Positions 11,470 to 25,600 of a DNA stretch of 64,000 bases are shown piece after piece. The DNA lies in NCBI RefSeq assembly GCF_036417845.1, contig NC_089981.1, positions 82,873,268-82,937,267 of the forward strand, written 5' to 3'. The stretch is from Apteryx mantelli (Eukaryota; Chordata; Aves; Apterygiformes; Apterygidae). A program made the translations under genes and the position numbers. The first letter of the stretch is position 1; the number at the start of each line of letters is the position of its first letter. The notes beneath the pieces are model-generated. The model ran no database searches and was not told the DNA's origin. It saw only the letters and a program-made list of their open reading frames with translations.

Positions 11470-12110
11470 AATAAAACAAAACACAGCGGAGCGCCCCCGG
11501 GGAGCCCGGCGAGACCCATGCTCGCACGCACTCAGCCGCAGGGAACGCAGCAGGAACAGCAGCGAGCGGGCTGCTGAGCCCCCTTCGCCGGCGCTATTGT
11601 ATTTGGGAGGCAGCGCAGCCCACCGCCTGCCTACGGAGCCCAAGCGTTTCACCGCTGACTTACTTCATGGGTGGCCTTAGCCAAGGCACTTGGGCCCGGC
11701 TGCACAAATCCTGGTGCCAAGATACACGGCCCGCGCTCTGCTCCCGCAGGGTTCAATGCCAGCAGCTCCGCTTTGCCCCGTACCAAGCGGCCCCAGCGAC
11801 GCACCCAGGTCTGCCCGGAGTAACGAAGCTGCGGCTAGCGCGACGCTGGCCATGCGGCCTTAGAAAATCCAGCCCACTGTGATAGTACCGCCAGCTCGCC
11901 TGTCACCGCGAGGAGGCTGAGGACATCCCCGCAAGGACACGGCGAGGGCTTTGGAACAGCGAAGCGAGCGCGGCGTTCCCAGCGGTGCCCCAGTCTCTTA
12001 AGTAACTGCTGCTATCCCTCAGCGTTTGATTTACACGGGAGAAATGACTTGCAGTTGAGTGGGGAATCGAGGAGGACGGGAGATGGGCTCTGGCACACGC
12101 TGCGGGCCGA
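11470..12110. other. Moderately GC-rich, CpG-containing patch
   Basis: CpG-bearing sequence (cggagcgcccccggggagcc, ccttcgccggcgctattgta, gcgaagcgagcgcggcg) in an AT-rich setting. It is a candidate minor CpG island or exon of a non-coding transcript. No recognised protein. Confidence 0.4.
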
Positions 12111-14650
12111 GCAACTTTTAAATGGACTTCAGAAAAATGCACAGGGAATGACGACGTTATCAACAAGCTGGTCACATGCTGGCCTGTATTTCAGCTCTCT
12201 GGAATAAAAGGCCAGAGTGCAAGAGGGAAAAGTGTTCCTTGTTATTGACTCTGGACCCCGCCACCGCAGCACCCTGCCGTGGTCCCAAATCCAGGAACAA
12301 CCCACAACCAGCGGCTGGTTTTGCACGTTTCCCCTTTGCTCTGTTGGTGCCAACATCCAGAGGAGCTTTCAGCTAGGGCTGGCTGCAACCTCGAGAAAAT
12401 ACGCAAGTTTTTCCTCTGCAGAAATCATTGCTGTTGATGTCTCATTTCATGCAAAATTTTGCCAGCGCTTTCTTTACCCCCTTCCCCTCTCATCCTGGGC
12501 CTGGAGCAAGTCATCTCACCCAACATTAGCCCCTAGCAAACACATTTTTCATCACAAATTTGCGCCAAGTAGGATAAGTTTTTCTGAACTCCCTCCTCCT
12601 TCGAGCCTCCCTGCGGTCTTTGCGACGAAGAGCTCAGAGCTGGATTGTGTTTAAATCCGTGCCTTGGGCTCATACTGACTGCTGTTGCTGAGGCTTCCAG
12701 AGCCTGAAACTACCAACTGCTGCCAGAAAAAGAAACTCTATTTCTAGGCTGGTCTTGGAAAGCCAGCCCTGCAGATTCAAGCAGGAATTCAGAAATCGTG
12801 ATTTCTCATGGCTGTAAATCACCGACCTCTCAGATATGGTAGTGCTGTTCTGCAGGGAATAAATTACCCACAGTTCAAAATCTTGGTGAATTTGAATGTT
12901 TTAGCTTTTGTCTTTCACTATCTTAATGCTGGCATAGATTACACCGCCTACCTGACAGAAGTATGCTACACACATGTAAATATATCAAGATCAAAGGTAC
13001 ATGCAAGCATTAATGGCCCACGGGATAAAGTCAGGCTACTCAACAGTGCGATGTGAGCAGCATCGTGTCAGTCTAACTTCAGCTTTCCAGCCCAAACGAC
13101 CAGGTATTCACTGACAGCCCAGGTAACTGGGAACAGCCCTCCTCGGAAAGCCAACAACGTTTCAGCTCCTACCTCTGTTTCCCAAGCAGGACACGTCAGC
13201 CGCAAAGCCCCACGGCCGCGCTGGTGGGTATCTGGGCACCTCTCAGCACCACACACGCATGTCCAGGACATGAACACCTACGCACGGAGCTGGTGTCTAC
13301 CCACAGGAGATATAGCAGTGACAATTACACCCACACATAGCTGGTTGAAATGTGGTATCTTGTGGGGAGGAGGAACCTCTTCCTTCCCGTGGCGCACGGC
13401 CAGCAGCCTCTGCTGGGTTCAGCAGCGCGGACGGACAGGAGGACAAGGGGGGGAGGTGATGTTTCCCACTCCTCGCAGTTATGTATTATGCACCGGACAC
13501 CTGCACCTTTGTTCTGAACAAAACACATCCGTATCTCCTAGATGCATATTCACTCGATTCTGCCACAATGGGAACAAAAATGAAGATACACTGTTTTTGC
13601 ATGTCTGCATGAGCCACCTGCTTCCATTTTATTGATAAAAACCAGTAACAACATCATTCACCATAACAAAATAAGACTATTCTAAGGTGTGGATGGTTGT
13701 ATGCACGTATGGATAATTTCTGCACAGAACTCTGCAGAAGCTGAGTTTAATGCTTTTTTTCCAGTCAGATATCATCTAGACATTAGTATTCCTAACACAG
13801 CCTATAATTAGCAAGAGGCAATATATTGTATGATCATGCACGTTAGCACTTAAGTAGAATAAAAATATTTCATTGTCAAGTACATGAAAGGCTAAGAATA
13901 AACCCATATCACTCTTCTTGTTGAATATCCAAACATCTTTTCATCGTATTTTTTATCACAGTTTTGCACTTCAGATATCTCTTTCAATCATGCACACAGC
14001 AAGTAAAATGATGGTCATACCATTCTAGTAGCCTTACCAGTCAATACCAGTCATTTATTAACTAGATAGAAGGTACAATTTTCAGTGCAATCTTTGAACT
14101 TTATAAAAGTGAAAAGGGTATCTGAATTTATTTCTTATAATATCCACAGTATGAACAATTTTCCTTTTGTAGACATGTTTATTGTAAAAATAATTCAGCA
14201 ATAAATTCAAGCTCTACAAGACTTGTTTTTATATAGACAGAAGTTAGAGACCTGACGTTTATTAAGTTGTTTGCATTGTTATTATTTAAAGCAATCAATT
14301 TAAAGACATATTGTGTGCTTGTATAGCTCAGCTTGGGAAAGGAGTACCAAGATCTGTATTACTCTTGATGCATCCTTAGCCAAAGGTAGGTCTCCGAATT
14401 ACTCAGAATGCCAATCAGCTTGCTACCTGCTTGCGGTCTGTGTTAAGGATATGATGGCAATGAAAGAAAACAAACTCTAAAGGCTCATTATTCTTCTAAA
14501 CACCAGGACATGCCCGAAGAGGGCTTACAATGCTGTCCTGTAGAAACGCACACCACCAGCTAGGCGTGTTCGCCCACAAGCCGGTGGAGGTGAAGCCCTG
14601 TAACACACCCCAGAACGAGCCAAGCACTGCACAGAAGAAACACAGAGTGT
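12111..14650. other. Intergenic, AT-rich, no gene seen
   Basis: Unique AT-rich DNA. An 82-codon ATG frame at 12808-13056 (MAVNHRPLRYG...) has no recognised family and no promoter or splice context. I leave it uncalled. Confidence 0.5.
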
Positions 14651-14690
14651 ACACACACACACACACACACATACACACACACACACACAC
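14651..14690 (+). repeat. (AC)n microsatellite
   Basis: Twenty dinucleotide units with a single AT interruption at 14671-14672. A likely polymorphic marker. Confidence 0.95.
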
Positions 14691-14699
14691 CAGCCAGTG

Positions 14700-17600
14700 C
14701 ATCTCCAGTGTCCAGCTGTAAATGCAACAGTGAGACAGTAAAAACCTACACCTGTCAAAAACAGTATATTGTACCAATATAGAAATAGGCCAATATGCCC
14801 TAAAAATAACTTACTATACACAGTATATTCAAACCAACAGTCAAATATACATTGAAATGTGCTTCATGCAAATGCCTGGGGGCACTCTACCATAAAAAAG
14901 ATTTTCATATATACATATATAAATGCAACACAGTATTTAAATGCTAAGTCTACCAAATGATTACTTCTTCATGAGTTCTCTTCACGATGAATAGGAGACA
15001 AAATTTTCTACTGGGATGATTCCTCTAAGTCAATGAAGTTACAGTAGAGATTGCAGCCCAGCAAAAGAGACAGCAGTGACAGCAGAGGCTTACAGGAAGG
15101 ATGTGGTACTGGTCTAATTGGAAAACTTGTGCTTGAGATGCCACATAGTGACAGCAAGAGATTGAAAAACAGGTTTTATCCTGAGCACCATGAACATAAA
15201 ATATTGCTGCCAGGCACGGACCTGACTTGGAGCAGATCTCTACAGATATTAATGAAAGGATACGGGAGATGTGATGGTGGAGATAGTGTGAAGGAAAAGC
15301 ACCTGGAAAGTGTTAACAAGACACAACTGGGATGAGGATAACTGGCAAAATTAAGTAATTTTTCCCTGCTGCTAATGAGGAGAGAAATTTGCAATATTCT
15401 CAGGAGCCTGAGAAATGGAATTATTTGGCACAATAAAACATCTTCACTGGAGTTCAAGGCTCATGCTAGTGGGATTCAGCAAAGATTCAGCTTTCTTTTT
15501 TTAGTTCATGGAAGCCAAGGGAGTAGGAAGTTTGGGTCTGTGTTGGTAACAACATAAAGTATTATATTTGTTCTAAGTTACGCGTAATGTTCCTCCACAA
15601 GCTCTTTTCAGGACATTAGAGTTCCCTTCTCTTTTGTTCTTTTTTGCCTCTGGATCTCCTCATGCGCTTAAGTACCAGGTCAAATTTGTCAGATTCAGGT
15701 CTTGGTAAAGTGTTCCAGGGGTGCCACGGTCTACTGCAAACTGCTGAAGAAAATCCCCAAAGAACTGTCTGGAGCAAGATCTTGACCACAATAGCAATTT
15801 GAAGCCAAATCTGTCCCTGGAGTCAGAGTCAAACCTCAGGGAAGACGGTGGAGTTGTACCTAATTTGCCATCCACCGCCAGGTCTGGTTTGGTAGCACTG
15901 AGAGGTGGTGTTTTTGTGTCTGAGTGGAGCCGCGCTCACACACCTCCATCCCAGGAGTCACGGACCCACAGGCCTGGCCTTTCAGTTATGGTCCGCAGAG
16001 GGCACTGTCCAGCTTTGAACACTGTCATGCAAAACCTACGGCCAAGAACAGGTCTTCATCTCTCATTACTCCACTAGATCAGCCCACATTGGATATGATG
16101 TGCCTCCAGAGTATCTGGTATCTGTTTGATGCTCATCTGCTACAAATGGGAGGAAATTCATGAGCCAGAATGCTACATCCTCACTTCTTAGCACCCTGCA
16201 GGTTCTCCAGGAGCTGTGATTTTTGTTAAACCGCACTTTTGTTAAGTAAGACCCAAGGCACTACTTACCAATTTTCCAAAGCAATGAGCAATTGGTAAGT
16301 TTGAATTGATCTTGTTTCTCTCTGGCTTTTGGCTCTCTGTCGCATTAAACTCAGCCGTCTGATCACTTACCGGATGCAATGGGGCAACTATTCAGTTCTT
16401 TGCTGTGCAAGATCATACTGGTTACCATAGCCTACCTGTCTCACTGCCATTTGGCACAATCATCTTCCTTCTTTTTTGTCAGTGGCAAACTGTAGGATTC
16501 AGGTTTTGCATGTCCTTGTTACAAGGCAAGTACCCAAATCTCCATGCAGGTTCCCAAATGAGGATCGAAAATATCTGAACACTGGGCTTTTATCTGCCCT
16601 ATGCAAGCATTGGGTTTCCCCTGCTCGGTGTGCAAAAACCTCTCTAGTGACAGAGCGTTATTTAAGATGTTTGGCTCTGCAGCCAGATCTCAAAATTTAT
16701 CCTCACATGAGAAACGTGGGGTGGGGGGTGGGGGGACAAATCACACCTTCAACCTTCTATTTTGGGGGGACCAGTAGACAGAGCACAGCCTGCAGCTCTC
16801 CTGTTTCACCCTCTTTTGTACTGTGTGGAGAAGAGAGGGATTGTAATACTAGAAGAGATGAATGGTATCTACGAACTTCTTTATCCAGGCTACAGTATTG
16901 ACCTGTATCTGCTTCATAAAGGTGAAAAAACATGGATAACTGCGTGGGTTGAGCAGGAACATCTTCCTGCTGCCAGCTGGCAAACAGCTTGGGGATTACA
17001 GCATGAGGATTAATAGCCTTTGTCATTTGTAACTGCAGATGCTAACCTTACTCACATGACGGACCGATCTTCTTTGGATTCTGTGCCTGTTTGCTGTTCC
17101 AGAAAGATGACCTTGGGCTGCTGTGAGAGACAAAATATTTACACATTCATTTCTTCAGGCCTACAGCGTAGGCTGCAGAAAGACACAAGCTCACTCTGCA
17201 TTGAAGAAGAAAAAAAGAAAAAAAGCTGTATGACTTCAGCGGATCTGGAGCTAGGAAATCATGCTGAGAAGCTGGATTTCAGCTCAGGCCCAATGCCACT
17301 GAAACCAGCTGTGCTCTTTTCTGGGGCACAGATAGAGCAAACTCGCAACTCCACAGCATCACAAATGCACCGAGCCAGCCCGGCCATCGCTTGTTGTTTT
17401 CATTTCTTGCACAAAAGCTTGTTAAATCTGCAGTAAATTCCAAATAAACACCCAAATCAGCTCTATTGAATTACCCTGTATGTCCTTCCAAGCTTTAAGA
17501 TCTCTCAGCTTCTGGCTGCTTTTATCACTAAAGATCAGCCTGAAGACAGCATCACTGTCCGGGGTATGAGGAAGTACTTGCTGGGTAGTGCACGCTGAAA

Positions 17601-20600
17601 GGGAAAACCTGCCTCGTTCAAAGTGTGAGCTCTTCTACAAACCCCAACTTCTTTTTTTTTCTTTCTTTTCCCCTCAAACCATAGTTGTAAACATCACACT
17701 TAGCAAACTGGAAAGGAAATGCTCCTGCATATTAATTCCTGTTAATTCCTTTAGGCTCTGCAGTCCTTTTATAGAACATGGGACTTATGAAAAAGGAGCA
17801 AATACACAGCAGGATGTTTCCTCCATCGTAACTCTGTCCATATTGAGTTGAACGGGTGTCACTATTTTGTAAACAATCAAGTCTTACAGCCCACCACCAA
17901 CACTCAAACTCTACAAGCAGACTAGAGAGCATGAAGGCAAGGTCTTGAAAGTGAGTATCAGACCTTTAAAATGACTCCACGAGGAGCCAGCTACGCTTGA
18001 GCACTGGGATAATGCAATATGGAAGGTCCTTGCCCAGCCTTTCTGTCCATCTTTTCTGCTGAAGAGCAGGAGGTAGCTGAGAGGCAGAGGGATGAAGTGC
18101 AGCAATCATACAGATTAAAGGTGATGATAAATATGGGAGTGGAAAGAAAACTCTGCAGGCACGCGAGCTCCAAGGTCATCACCGGCTTTAAATGAAGGAG
18201 AAAATGAATTGCCACCAGAGGAAACGCCTGCTCCTCTGCCAAGTGACACCTTAGGCTTTATGCTGGGGAAGCGATCGATAGCAGCTGGCAGCATTTGGTT
18301 CTTTGAGTTCAAGAACATCTGAAAACACTCCTGACTGAAGATCGGTCGATTATGTAAAGCACCAAGTTACTTCTCAGGATCTGCCGCTGCTGAAAACACC
18401 CGTGAGCATCGTGTGCCCACCCCGGAACCGCACAGCACGCCCACCACCAGGGAAGTGCCGACAACCCCCAACAAGAGGGGTGAGGCAGGCCACAGCAGGG
18501 TCCATGTAATTAAAGACACTAGTAGAAAGGAAACCCAAACAAATCAGACCATGATATCAGGCAGCCCAGAGGAAGCCTCTTCAAATGGATGGTTCAGTTA
18601 GCTATAGCTGTAGCTCAGTGGGCTAAAAGAGGTACTCGCTTCTGCGGGCATCACTTGAAAGTCAGCATCATTACGGAGAAAATAAATGTCATGAGATCAT
18701 TCTGTTCTGTTGTCAATACACATTAAAAACAAAAAATAAAGCAACAGCAGAGTACTTAGCAGGACAGGGGTGTGTGGGCTGGAGAGAGACCATGGAAGGA
18801 ACAGACTGCAACTAGCTAAAAGATGCTGTTCAAGATAGGGAGAAGTTTCCAGAGCACTTGCCCACAATATTCCGGCTGAGAAGACTGGGCCAGTGCAATT
18901 AGTTCCTTCCCACACAATAGTTTTCTGGGTTTGGGGGTTTTTCTTTTCCCCTCAAGAGAAGAAGATTCAAATAAGCCAAAAGGGGATCCCAGGCAGGGGT
19001 GTGAAAGGGGGATGAATTATCTTTGAGAACACGAGCGCATTAAGAAATCTGCACTTGCACGTGGCCGAGCACTCCCAGCCTTTGCCTTGTGGCTCACGGA
19101 GCATCCCACGCCTCTGCCCACGGCTCTTCCCCCACCTGGAGCACTGCAAAAGCGGGGATTGGTCATTGGCGTCCCCATGGATGGAGGCCAGCACAGCACA
19201 GGGACACGCGCCTACTGACTGCTCAAGAGCTAAGTGCTGGGTGGGAGTCACGATTCCCAAGGAATATTTCTGGAAATTCAGTCTTCTCGGCCCCTCCAAA
19301 AGAAACGAAGGGTTAAAGCAGTGACTGAAAGGGCAGTGGTATTTACATAATAAAGACCATAAGCACAAGCCCAGCCTGAATCAATGTTAGCAATGACTAA
19401 TTCAATCCATCAATGGGAAGAATTATGGGAACTCTGGAATATGGGAGAGCCGCTGGAAAACCGTCTTCATTTCACAAATAGTCCAAACTGTGAAGAAAAA
19501 TAAATCACAAAAGCAACAAAAATCCCAAAATACAGCCAGCAGGCACAAGCACCCCAATACTGTGTTCATGCCAGTACTCCTAAATTCCTCTGTGCTTCAG
19601 TAGGAACTTAATGAACCTCACAAACACATTGCTCAAGGCTCGGATGAGCTAACAGGTTTAACAGCAGCTCTGAAAGACCAACGCTTCTCTTGCCTCATCC
19701 CCTTTCCCTCCAAATTTCTCTCATAAAACACCAGGCCAAAATGTTGCTGCAATGATGCAGTAACCTGCTTCCATCTGGGAGCAAAGTTATAACATGTGCT
19801 CAGATACAAACTTAGTCTAAGTGAGCTATTTTCTCTTGCTTTCCTTTGACCTCCTATATTGTACACTGAAAATATATTTTAAAATTCAATTCCCTTTATC
19901 TTCAGAACAGATCTTGATATGAAAATGGTATGGAAGTTAAAAAACAGTTTACTTCATTGCTTTTTAAAATGATCTTTTCCAGGAATTTTTTTTTAAACCA
20001 CACTATTATAAATTTGGGTTATCTCCAGCTCATTTCGGAAACACCCTATCAACTTATACTTCTCCTTTACAAAATCACAGAATCACAGTTAATCATTATA
20101 TTAAGCACAAGCAACACTTTGCAGATGCAAGAAGTTATGAAGAGAATTTCAATTAGTTTATTATACATAGACATCTCATATAATAAAAATTACTTATAAA
20201 CACTTGTATATACATTTTGTGAGGTTCAGGGAAATAGGATGCAGAGATTTGAAAACACAACTGAAATCAGCCAATGAACCTTTTGAATGTGGCAGTTTCT
20301 TCTGTTTTTTTTTCCTAGAAGAAAAGTACATGGTAAAGAAACACATAATCAGACCTATTCTGCTAGTTATGACCCAAGTGCTCATTTTCTCTCCTGTTGG
20401 TAATTCAGCAGCTTTAACAGTGCAGTCAAAAATGTATTTGTTTGCGCAGTTATATTTGGGTTAGATACTGCTTTGTGGTGCAAAGCTCCAGTAGTGCAAA
20501 GCAGATATTTTGCCAGCTTATCCAGGCAGTGGAGGACAACCCTCCTGCATAGGATCCCACCAGTCTCACTGCAACAAAAGATGCTGGATTCAGACAGGTA

Positions 20601-21790
20601 AGTGAAAAGAACAGCACTGTAGAAGGGAATGAGGATGTTGTGGTACAGTGGGAAGCAAAAATTGGTGCCTGATTTCAGTAAACAACAAAAATAAACCAAG
20701 AAACGGTCCAGTACGGAGAGAGCTTTTCAGCAAGATATTTCCTGTGCCTCGCTATCGTCGGTATGAATGAAGAAATGCCAGTCCACTCCTAGAGAACGTG
20801 GGGAATGGAAAACTGGGCAGCTAATAGTATTTGCAAATCTTGGCACCTTACTGCCTACATACAATCACTGCACTAGAAGATTCATGTCCTCTGCTGTGTC
20901 ACATGCAGCTTCACAACAGCTAACAACTGCTATACTTCCAATAGTCAACCAGCAGACCACTTCTCCCCCTGTCCCTTGACTCCATGACTTCAATTCGCAC
21001 AGACAGGAACAAAGATTAAAATGGAAAAAGGCATCATAGTCTGAAAAGTAACTATATAAAAATGTCATCACCTCATCCAGCAAGCTTGCTCCTTGCATTG
21101 TGTCCAGTTAAAGGCAGGAAGGGCACTACCCTTCTCTCATGTTAGCTCAACAGAGCCAGCCCCTCTAGGAGATGGTCCCCTGGATCCTACTCCTTGCCTG
21201 TAGAAGAGCTCGCCCCAAAGATACGGTAACACAGCCTGGCACTCTTTACTGCTCAGTGCCAAAAATGCTCTCTTTTCAGATCCTCAAAAGATTTTACAGG
21301 ATAGGACATTCAAAGAAAAGCCCTCAGCAAACTGAGGTGTGCTTAACTGAATCACTGAGAAACAATATTTAAAACCTCTCTGTGTCAAACTCGCAGAAAT
21401 GCTTTTCTGAATGAACTTAACTTTTACTAAACAAGATAATGCATGGTCAGAACAATGATGCAGAAAAGAGCGATTTAGGCACAAAGGTGGATGTGCAGCT
21501 TGTTCTGGTCTTTTTTTGGTATTCATGACGACAGAAGCCATGAACTTCAAGTAAGCAACTAAACATGCACTGTATAATCACAATACAAAATTAATACTAG
21601 CTATCTCTCATGCAAACCTATGGCAATACAGGCTAACAAGTGCACAGGATACCTAACTAAAAATACTGGTAGTGTTTAGTCCTAATGAATAATATCAATT
21701 GCTAGTATAGGAGAACAGTAGCAATGTCTAGGCACTTAAAAGTTGACAGAGAATTCTGTAGTGCTTTCCCATGCTGCCTGAAAAATATAT
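14700..21790. other. Intergenic 3' flank of SYT16, no gene seen
   Basis: Unique DNA with a G-quadruplex-type tract at 16.7 kb and no supported gene. Part of the right end could belong to a longer SYT16 3' UTR, since another AATAAA on the minus strand lies at about 20157-20162. Confidence 0.5.
16718..16735 (+). repeat. G-quadruplex-capable G tract
   Basis: GGGG-T-GGGGGG-T-GGGGGG: runs of 4, 6 and 6 guanines separated by single T. Splitting one long run gives the four tracts needed for a quadruplex. Confidence 0.6.
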
Positions 21791-21816
21791 TATCCGGTCT
21801 GCAGTGGTATCAAATG

Positions 21817-21822
21817 TTTATT
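21817..21822 (-). promoter_or_regulatory. Candidate poly(A) signal AATAAA (second after the SYT16 stop)
   Basis: A second perfect AATAAA on the minus strand, about 480 bases past the stop. Which signal is used cannot be told from sequence alone. Confidence 0.4.
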
Positions 21823-21954
21823 TCTAGGACTTAGAAACACAATAGTAAAGGAGAAGTGTGATCTGCATGCAGGCTAGACTAATGAGCTATCTGCGTGTCA
21901 AGAATATTTGCAAACATCATTAATAAGAATATGAGGAGAGAGGCAAGAGGAGAA

Positions 21955-21960
21955 TTTATT
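21955..21960 (-). promoter_or_regulatory. Candidate poly(A) signal AATAAA (first after the SYT16 stop)
   Basis: A perfect AATAAA on the minus strand about 340 bases past the stop codon. A mildly GT-rich stretch (tgatgtttgc) follows about 35 bases downstream. Confidence 0.4.
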
Positions 21961-22299
21961 CCAGAAGAAAATAGCATCAGTCTGTGATGACTGAGCCTAT
22001 GACAAAATGAGCGAGACAATGACCAGAGAGAGGATTTTGTAGATTTTTCCATTGCTTTTCCCAATGGTTAATTATTGGGATGTGGAAAATGCAGGACAAC
22101 CTGGAAAGACAAGAACTAAACATGCCTCCCAGGCCTTGCCACCTATAATCACCATGACAGCTGAGGCTGAAAAGTCAGGTTAAAGCATACATGACCTGTT
22201 GGAGCTCAGCGGTTGCCACAGGGTAACTGTTTCCAGCTGGCTGAGAAGGAGGGAAGAGCAGCCCACAGTCCCAGGACCTATGGGGTGCCCTGGTAATCA

Positions 22300-22613
22300 T
22301 TAGGATTCTAGTAGCATGTGCCACCTGCAGACCTGCATCCCCTTTGTTTCCTTCATTTCTTGCCAATGACTTTGTTCTTCTTCTCCACTGCTGTTCTGAC
22401 CCATAGAAATCCAGCCAATCATCTCTTTGCGCTTCATGCTGCGTCTGTTGTATATGGAAATCATGAGAGTGACATCGGAGAGCTGGAAGAGGGCAACCTG
22501 GAAAATGAAAGTTTCCTTGTAGACAGGGTTGGGCTGCCCTCGACGGATGGAGGTCTTGCAACGAGACATCTCCTGGCCCACTGAGTTGAGCAGACAGAGC
22601 TTTCCGTAGGTGT
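22300..22613 (-). CDS. SYT16: SYT16 coding exon 6 (residues 556-659 and stop, C2B C-terminal half)
   Basis: The acceptor is a long T-rich tract ending gttttgtcctag, followed by 314 nt to the TAA at 22302-22300. The exon encodes [13 protein letters not shown], the lysine/arginine-rich strand [18 protein letters not shown], the strand [18 protein letters not shown], the loop 3 region [13 protein letters not shown] with no calcium-ligand aspartates, and the C-terminal helix ending [10 protein letters not shown]653, H654 and L656 form the WHxL motif linked in the family to membrane docking and neurexin binding. This exon is the strongest single piece of homology in the window. Confidence 0.95.
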
Positions 22614-25600
22614 CTAGGACAAAACATGGACAAAACAGAGGAAGTAAAATTTCTGGCATTGGTGATGGACTAAATGAAAGCACCAAGCAGTCAAAAAACA
22701 ACCCAAAAAACTCCAAGCAGAACAGCTTTGTCTGCATAAGCACTAAACGACGGATGAGAACAGGACTGGACTGTTCTCCTTGGTAAAATCCATGGGATGA
22801 GGAGCAGCAGGTGAAACACCTCTTGGATTTCCTCTTATTGTGAGGAAGAAGAAAGGAAGGAAACTGAGATACGTGATTTGCCCCTACTCTCTTGTAAAAA
22901 AAAAAAAAAAAAAGCTGGAAATCTGGCTCCCAAACCCAGCAAATCTGTTGAAGACTGGTCGAAACTATGAGCATCTCTGTGGATTCTGCACATCAAATGG
23001 CATATCTGCACCTTCTCCTCCTCTTCCTCACAACATAGCTTCATGGGAGCTGTCTTACAAGGGCTTCCCTTGGCTGCACTTACCTCTCATCACTTTCCTT
23101 TGGAAGGAAGCCTTTCTGACCTACTGTTTGGAACAGCAAACAAAAAGGGGCCTGAAAAAGACGGAGAGGAAACCCGCATACACAGCAAAATGATTTTATC
23201 TCACACTAAGGTTTCAGGGCCTACTCCAAATTCTCATCTTACTTTTTTGTTGGACTCAAGGTCAATTATATTCACAATTCAAGCCAATGCAAGGAGTAGC
23301 AGTGATTAGGCTACACAAGGGAGGGATGGTCCATTTCAGACTTCCAGTAAATCCAGCCTTGAAACTCTTGCTGCTTCCTGTATTAACTACCTACCTTCAC
23401 CACTAATAGAGCATTTGCAGGCAAAGCCTTGTGGTACCACTGCTCCACAGGCTCAGCTCAGTGCAAGTTTTCAGCCTCGCTCTGTGCACGGTGGTGGCAG
23501 ATGACTTGGTTCGAGAAGTCCCATTCTAACCCTTCGTAAATCTGCACCCGAGTTTCTGAGAGTGATTACTATTTCAGAGCGTGCTGAAGATAGGAAATAA
23601 ATAACAAGCCACCGCCTCTTGTCTACAGCATGTCTATCCTTTTCTGTTCCCGATTGATGTGCTATTTTACGCACTTATCTGCTGAGCAACACAAGGTGTG
23701 AAATTACACTTCAGGTGTGAAAACACTTCTGTGTCTCAAAAGCAGGGCTCTCCGCTCCTCAAACTGTTCCACTGAAAAAGCTGTCAGGAGACTGACAATC
23801 GAGGAGCAAATTGTGAGTCTGCACAGCTGTACAGCTATCGAGTTACTGCGGAGAAAGTTCAGTCCAATCATTAGCTAGTGGTGCCAATTTGGCACCCAAC
23901 GTAACATTGGAGATGAAGTAAATCTTGCCAACAAAGACCTACTCGTTAGACGGAAAAGCAGAGCAATTTCAGGCTTCACTCTGACACGAAATAGTTTGCT
24001 GACTATAGCTGAGAAGGAAAGAACCACTTTGAACCCAGACAAAGCAGAGTTCAGGCTCTAGGTACTTTACCAAGAGGTGGACCTAGCTCCCACAGTAATA
24101 TTCAATTTTGGTGACACTGAGGGATTGAATTCTATTACAACTTCAGACCCATCAGAAATGAAAAACTCAAAAGATGACTCTCCTAGCTCAACTGAATGTC
24201 AAACCAAGCAAGATAACTAACAGATGCAATTTCCTGCAATACTTGTAGAGATGATACTTTGCACTGACAAACCATAAGGTGCATTAGAAGTATTCCTCAT
24301 GCGGTGGTTTTGGTCAGAGGCCACTGGGAACTCCCTGGAATTAAAATTAAGTGAGGAATAGGAAGTTTGTGGATTTTTAATGTATTCAGCCTTTTTGTGA
24401 GGATGGGACTTCAAATTACTGAAAAATTTCAGCCAGGTTGATTTTGAAACACAATCAGCTAAATTAGGACAATTCCCCATTTAAATTTCACAGCTTGTTT
24501 CTTTCAAATTGAAATCTCACATTTTCTACATAATTTGAATACATTTTCCAAACCATTTGCAGGCAGAAAGCTGAAAGGGTTTGTTTCTGCTGGCACGCAA
24601 AAGAGCCAGGTTCTGGGACACGGGAATTCATGGAGAGGAGATCCTCTCTATTTGCTTCTGGCCCAATACCTCAGCTATTCTCTAGATACATTCTTGGTCT
24701 CTTTTCTCTTTCCCCACCACCCTCCGAGAACTGCTTTGCCGAGTGTGAGGCCTGAATGGGTATTTTGTTGGGATCAGAGGAGGAAATGGTGCTGGGAAGA
24801 GTTAATAAGGGCAGAGCTGGGCACGGAGCAGCGGTGGTAAGGCTCTGCCCTGGGCAGGAAGGGGCAGAGGGAAGCCACAGGTACCAGGAGCCCTGAACCC
24901 CTCCGCAGCTCCGAGCAGGGCATCCCCAGCTTTGCCAGGGCAGCGGATGGGCAGAGCAAAGAACTGGCATGCAGCCAGGAACTGCTAGCATACGCTCTCA
25001 CTGCCATCCCATCTGAGCACGGGAATTAGCAACTTGACTAACAGCAGATGAAGTACTTCTTTAGCTCATCTTCCCATCCCACTTGAGGGATCGGTCACCC
25101 ACGCACGCCTCTATCTGTTTTTCTGAGAAGATGTGGAGAACACTGAAGTCTAAACTTTCCTCTCAGTAAACCCTGCTATCATCCCTCCCTCCTACTGCTG
25201 CCAACATTGAGAGCTCTGGTGGGGTTCATCACACCTAACCGCAGGCGCATACATTTGAGCAGTCCCCCTATAGAGTGAACCAAAACACAGCCAATACCAC
25301 CAATGAAGTATATGGCATAATTCAGCAGTGATCTAGTAAACCAGGCTACCATTTCAGATGGTTTAGGTTTTAACATTAAAGCAAGCACCACAGCTCAAAC
25401 CTCATAGGATACTACTTCAGGATGGCCCCATCAACTTTCCAGGTGATGAACAGACTGGTTTCTTGCAGTCATAAAGTCTAGAATGTCACATCCCTGACTG
25501 AGGCTTCAACTTTAGCAAGTGAGGAGTAGCATAGCTAGCTTTAAAGAAATCCAAGGATTGCACAGATGATGATTTAAACCAATAGAGATTAAAATCAGAA

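Larger units (their letters stand above)
21795..22299 (-). other. SYT16: SYT16 3' UTR (extent uncertain)
   Basis: This follows the TAA stop. Two canonical poly(A) signals lie within 500 bases downstream of the stop. The far boundary is set just beyond the second signal and is a guess, since brain-expressed genes often have longer 3' UTRs and more AT-rich sequence follows to about 20 kb. No second open frame of note lies inside. Confidence 0.55.

Noticed and set aside
1..20000. KCNH5 exons, expected neighbour by mammalian gene order
   Set aside because: No PAS, channel or cyclic-nucleotide-binding sequence was recognised on either strand. The gene is probably beyond the left edge.
20085..20101. 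atcacagaatcacag resembling the tail of avian CR1 elements
   Set aside because: Only about 15 bases match and no CR1 body flanks it.
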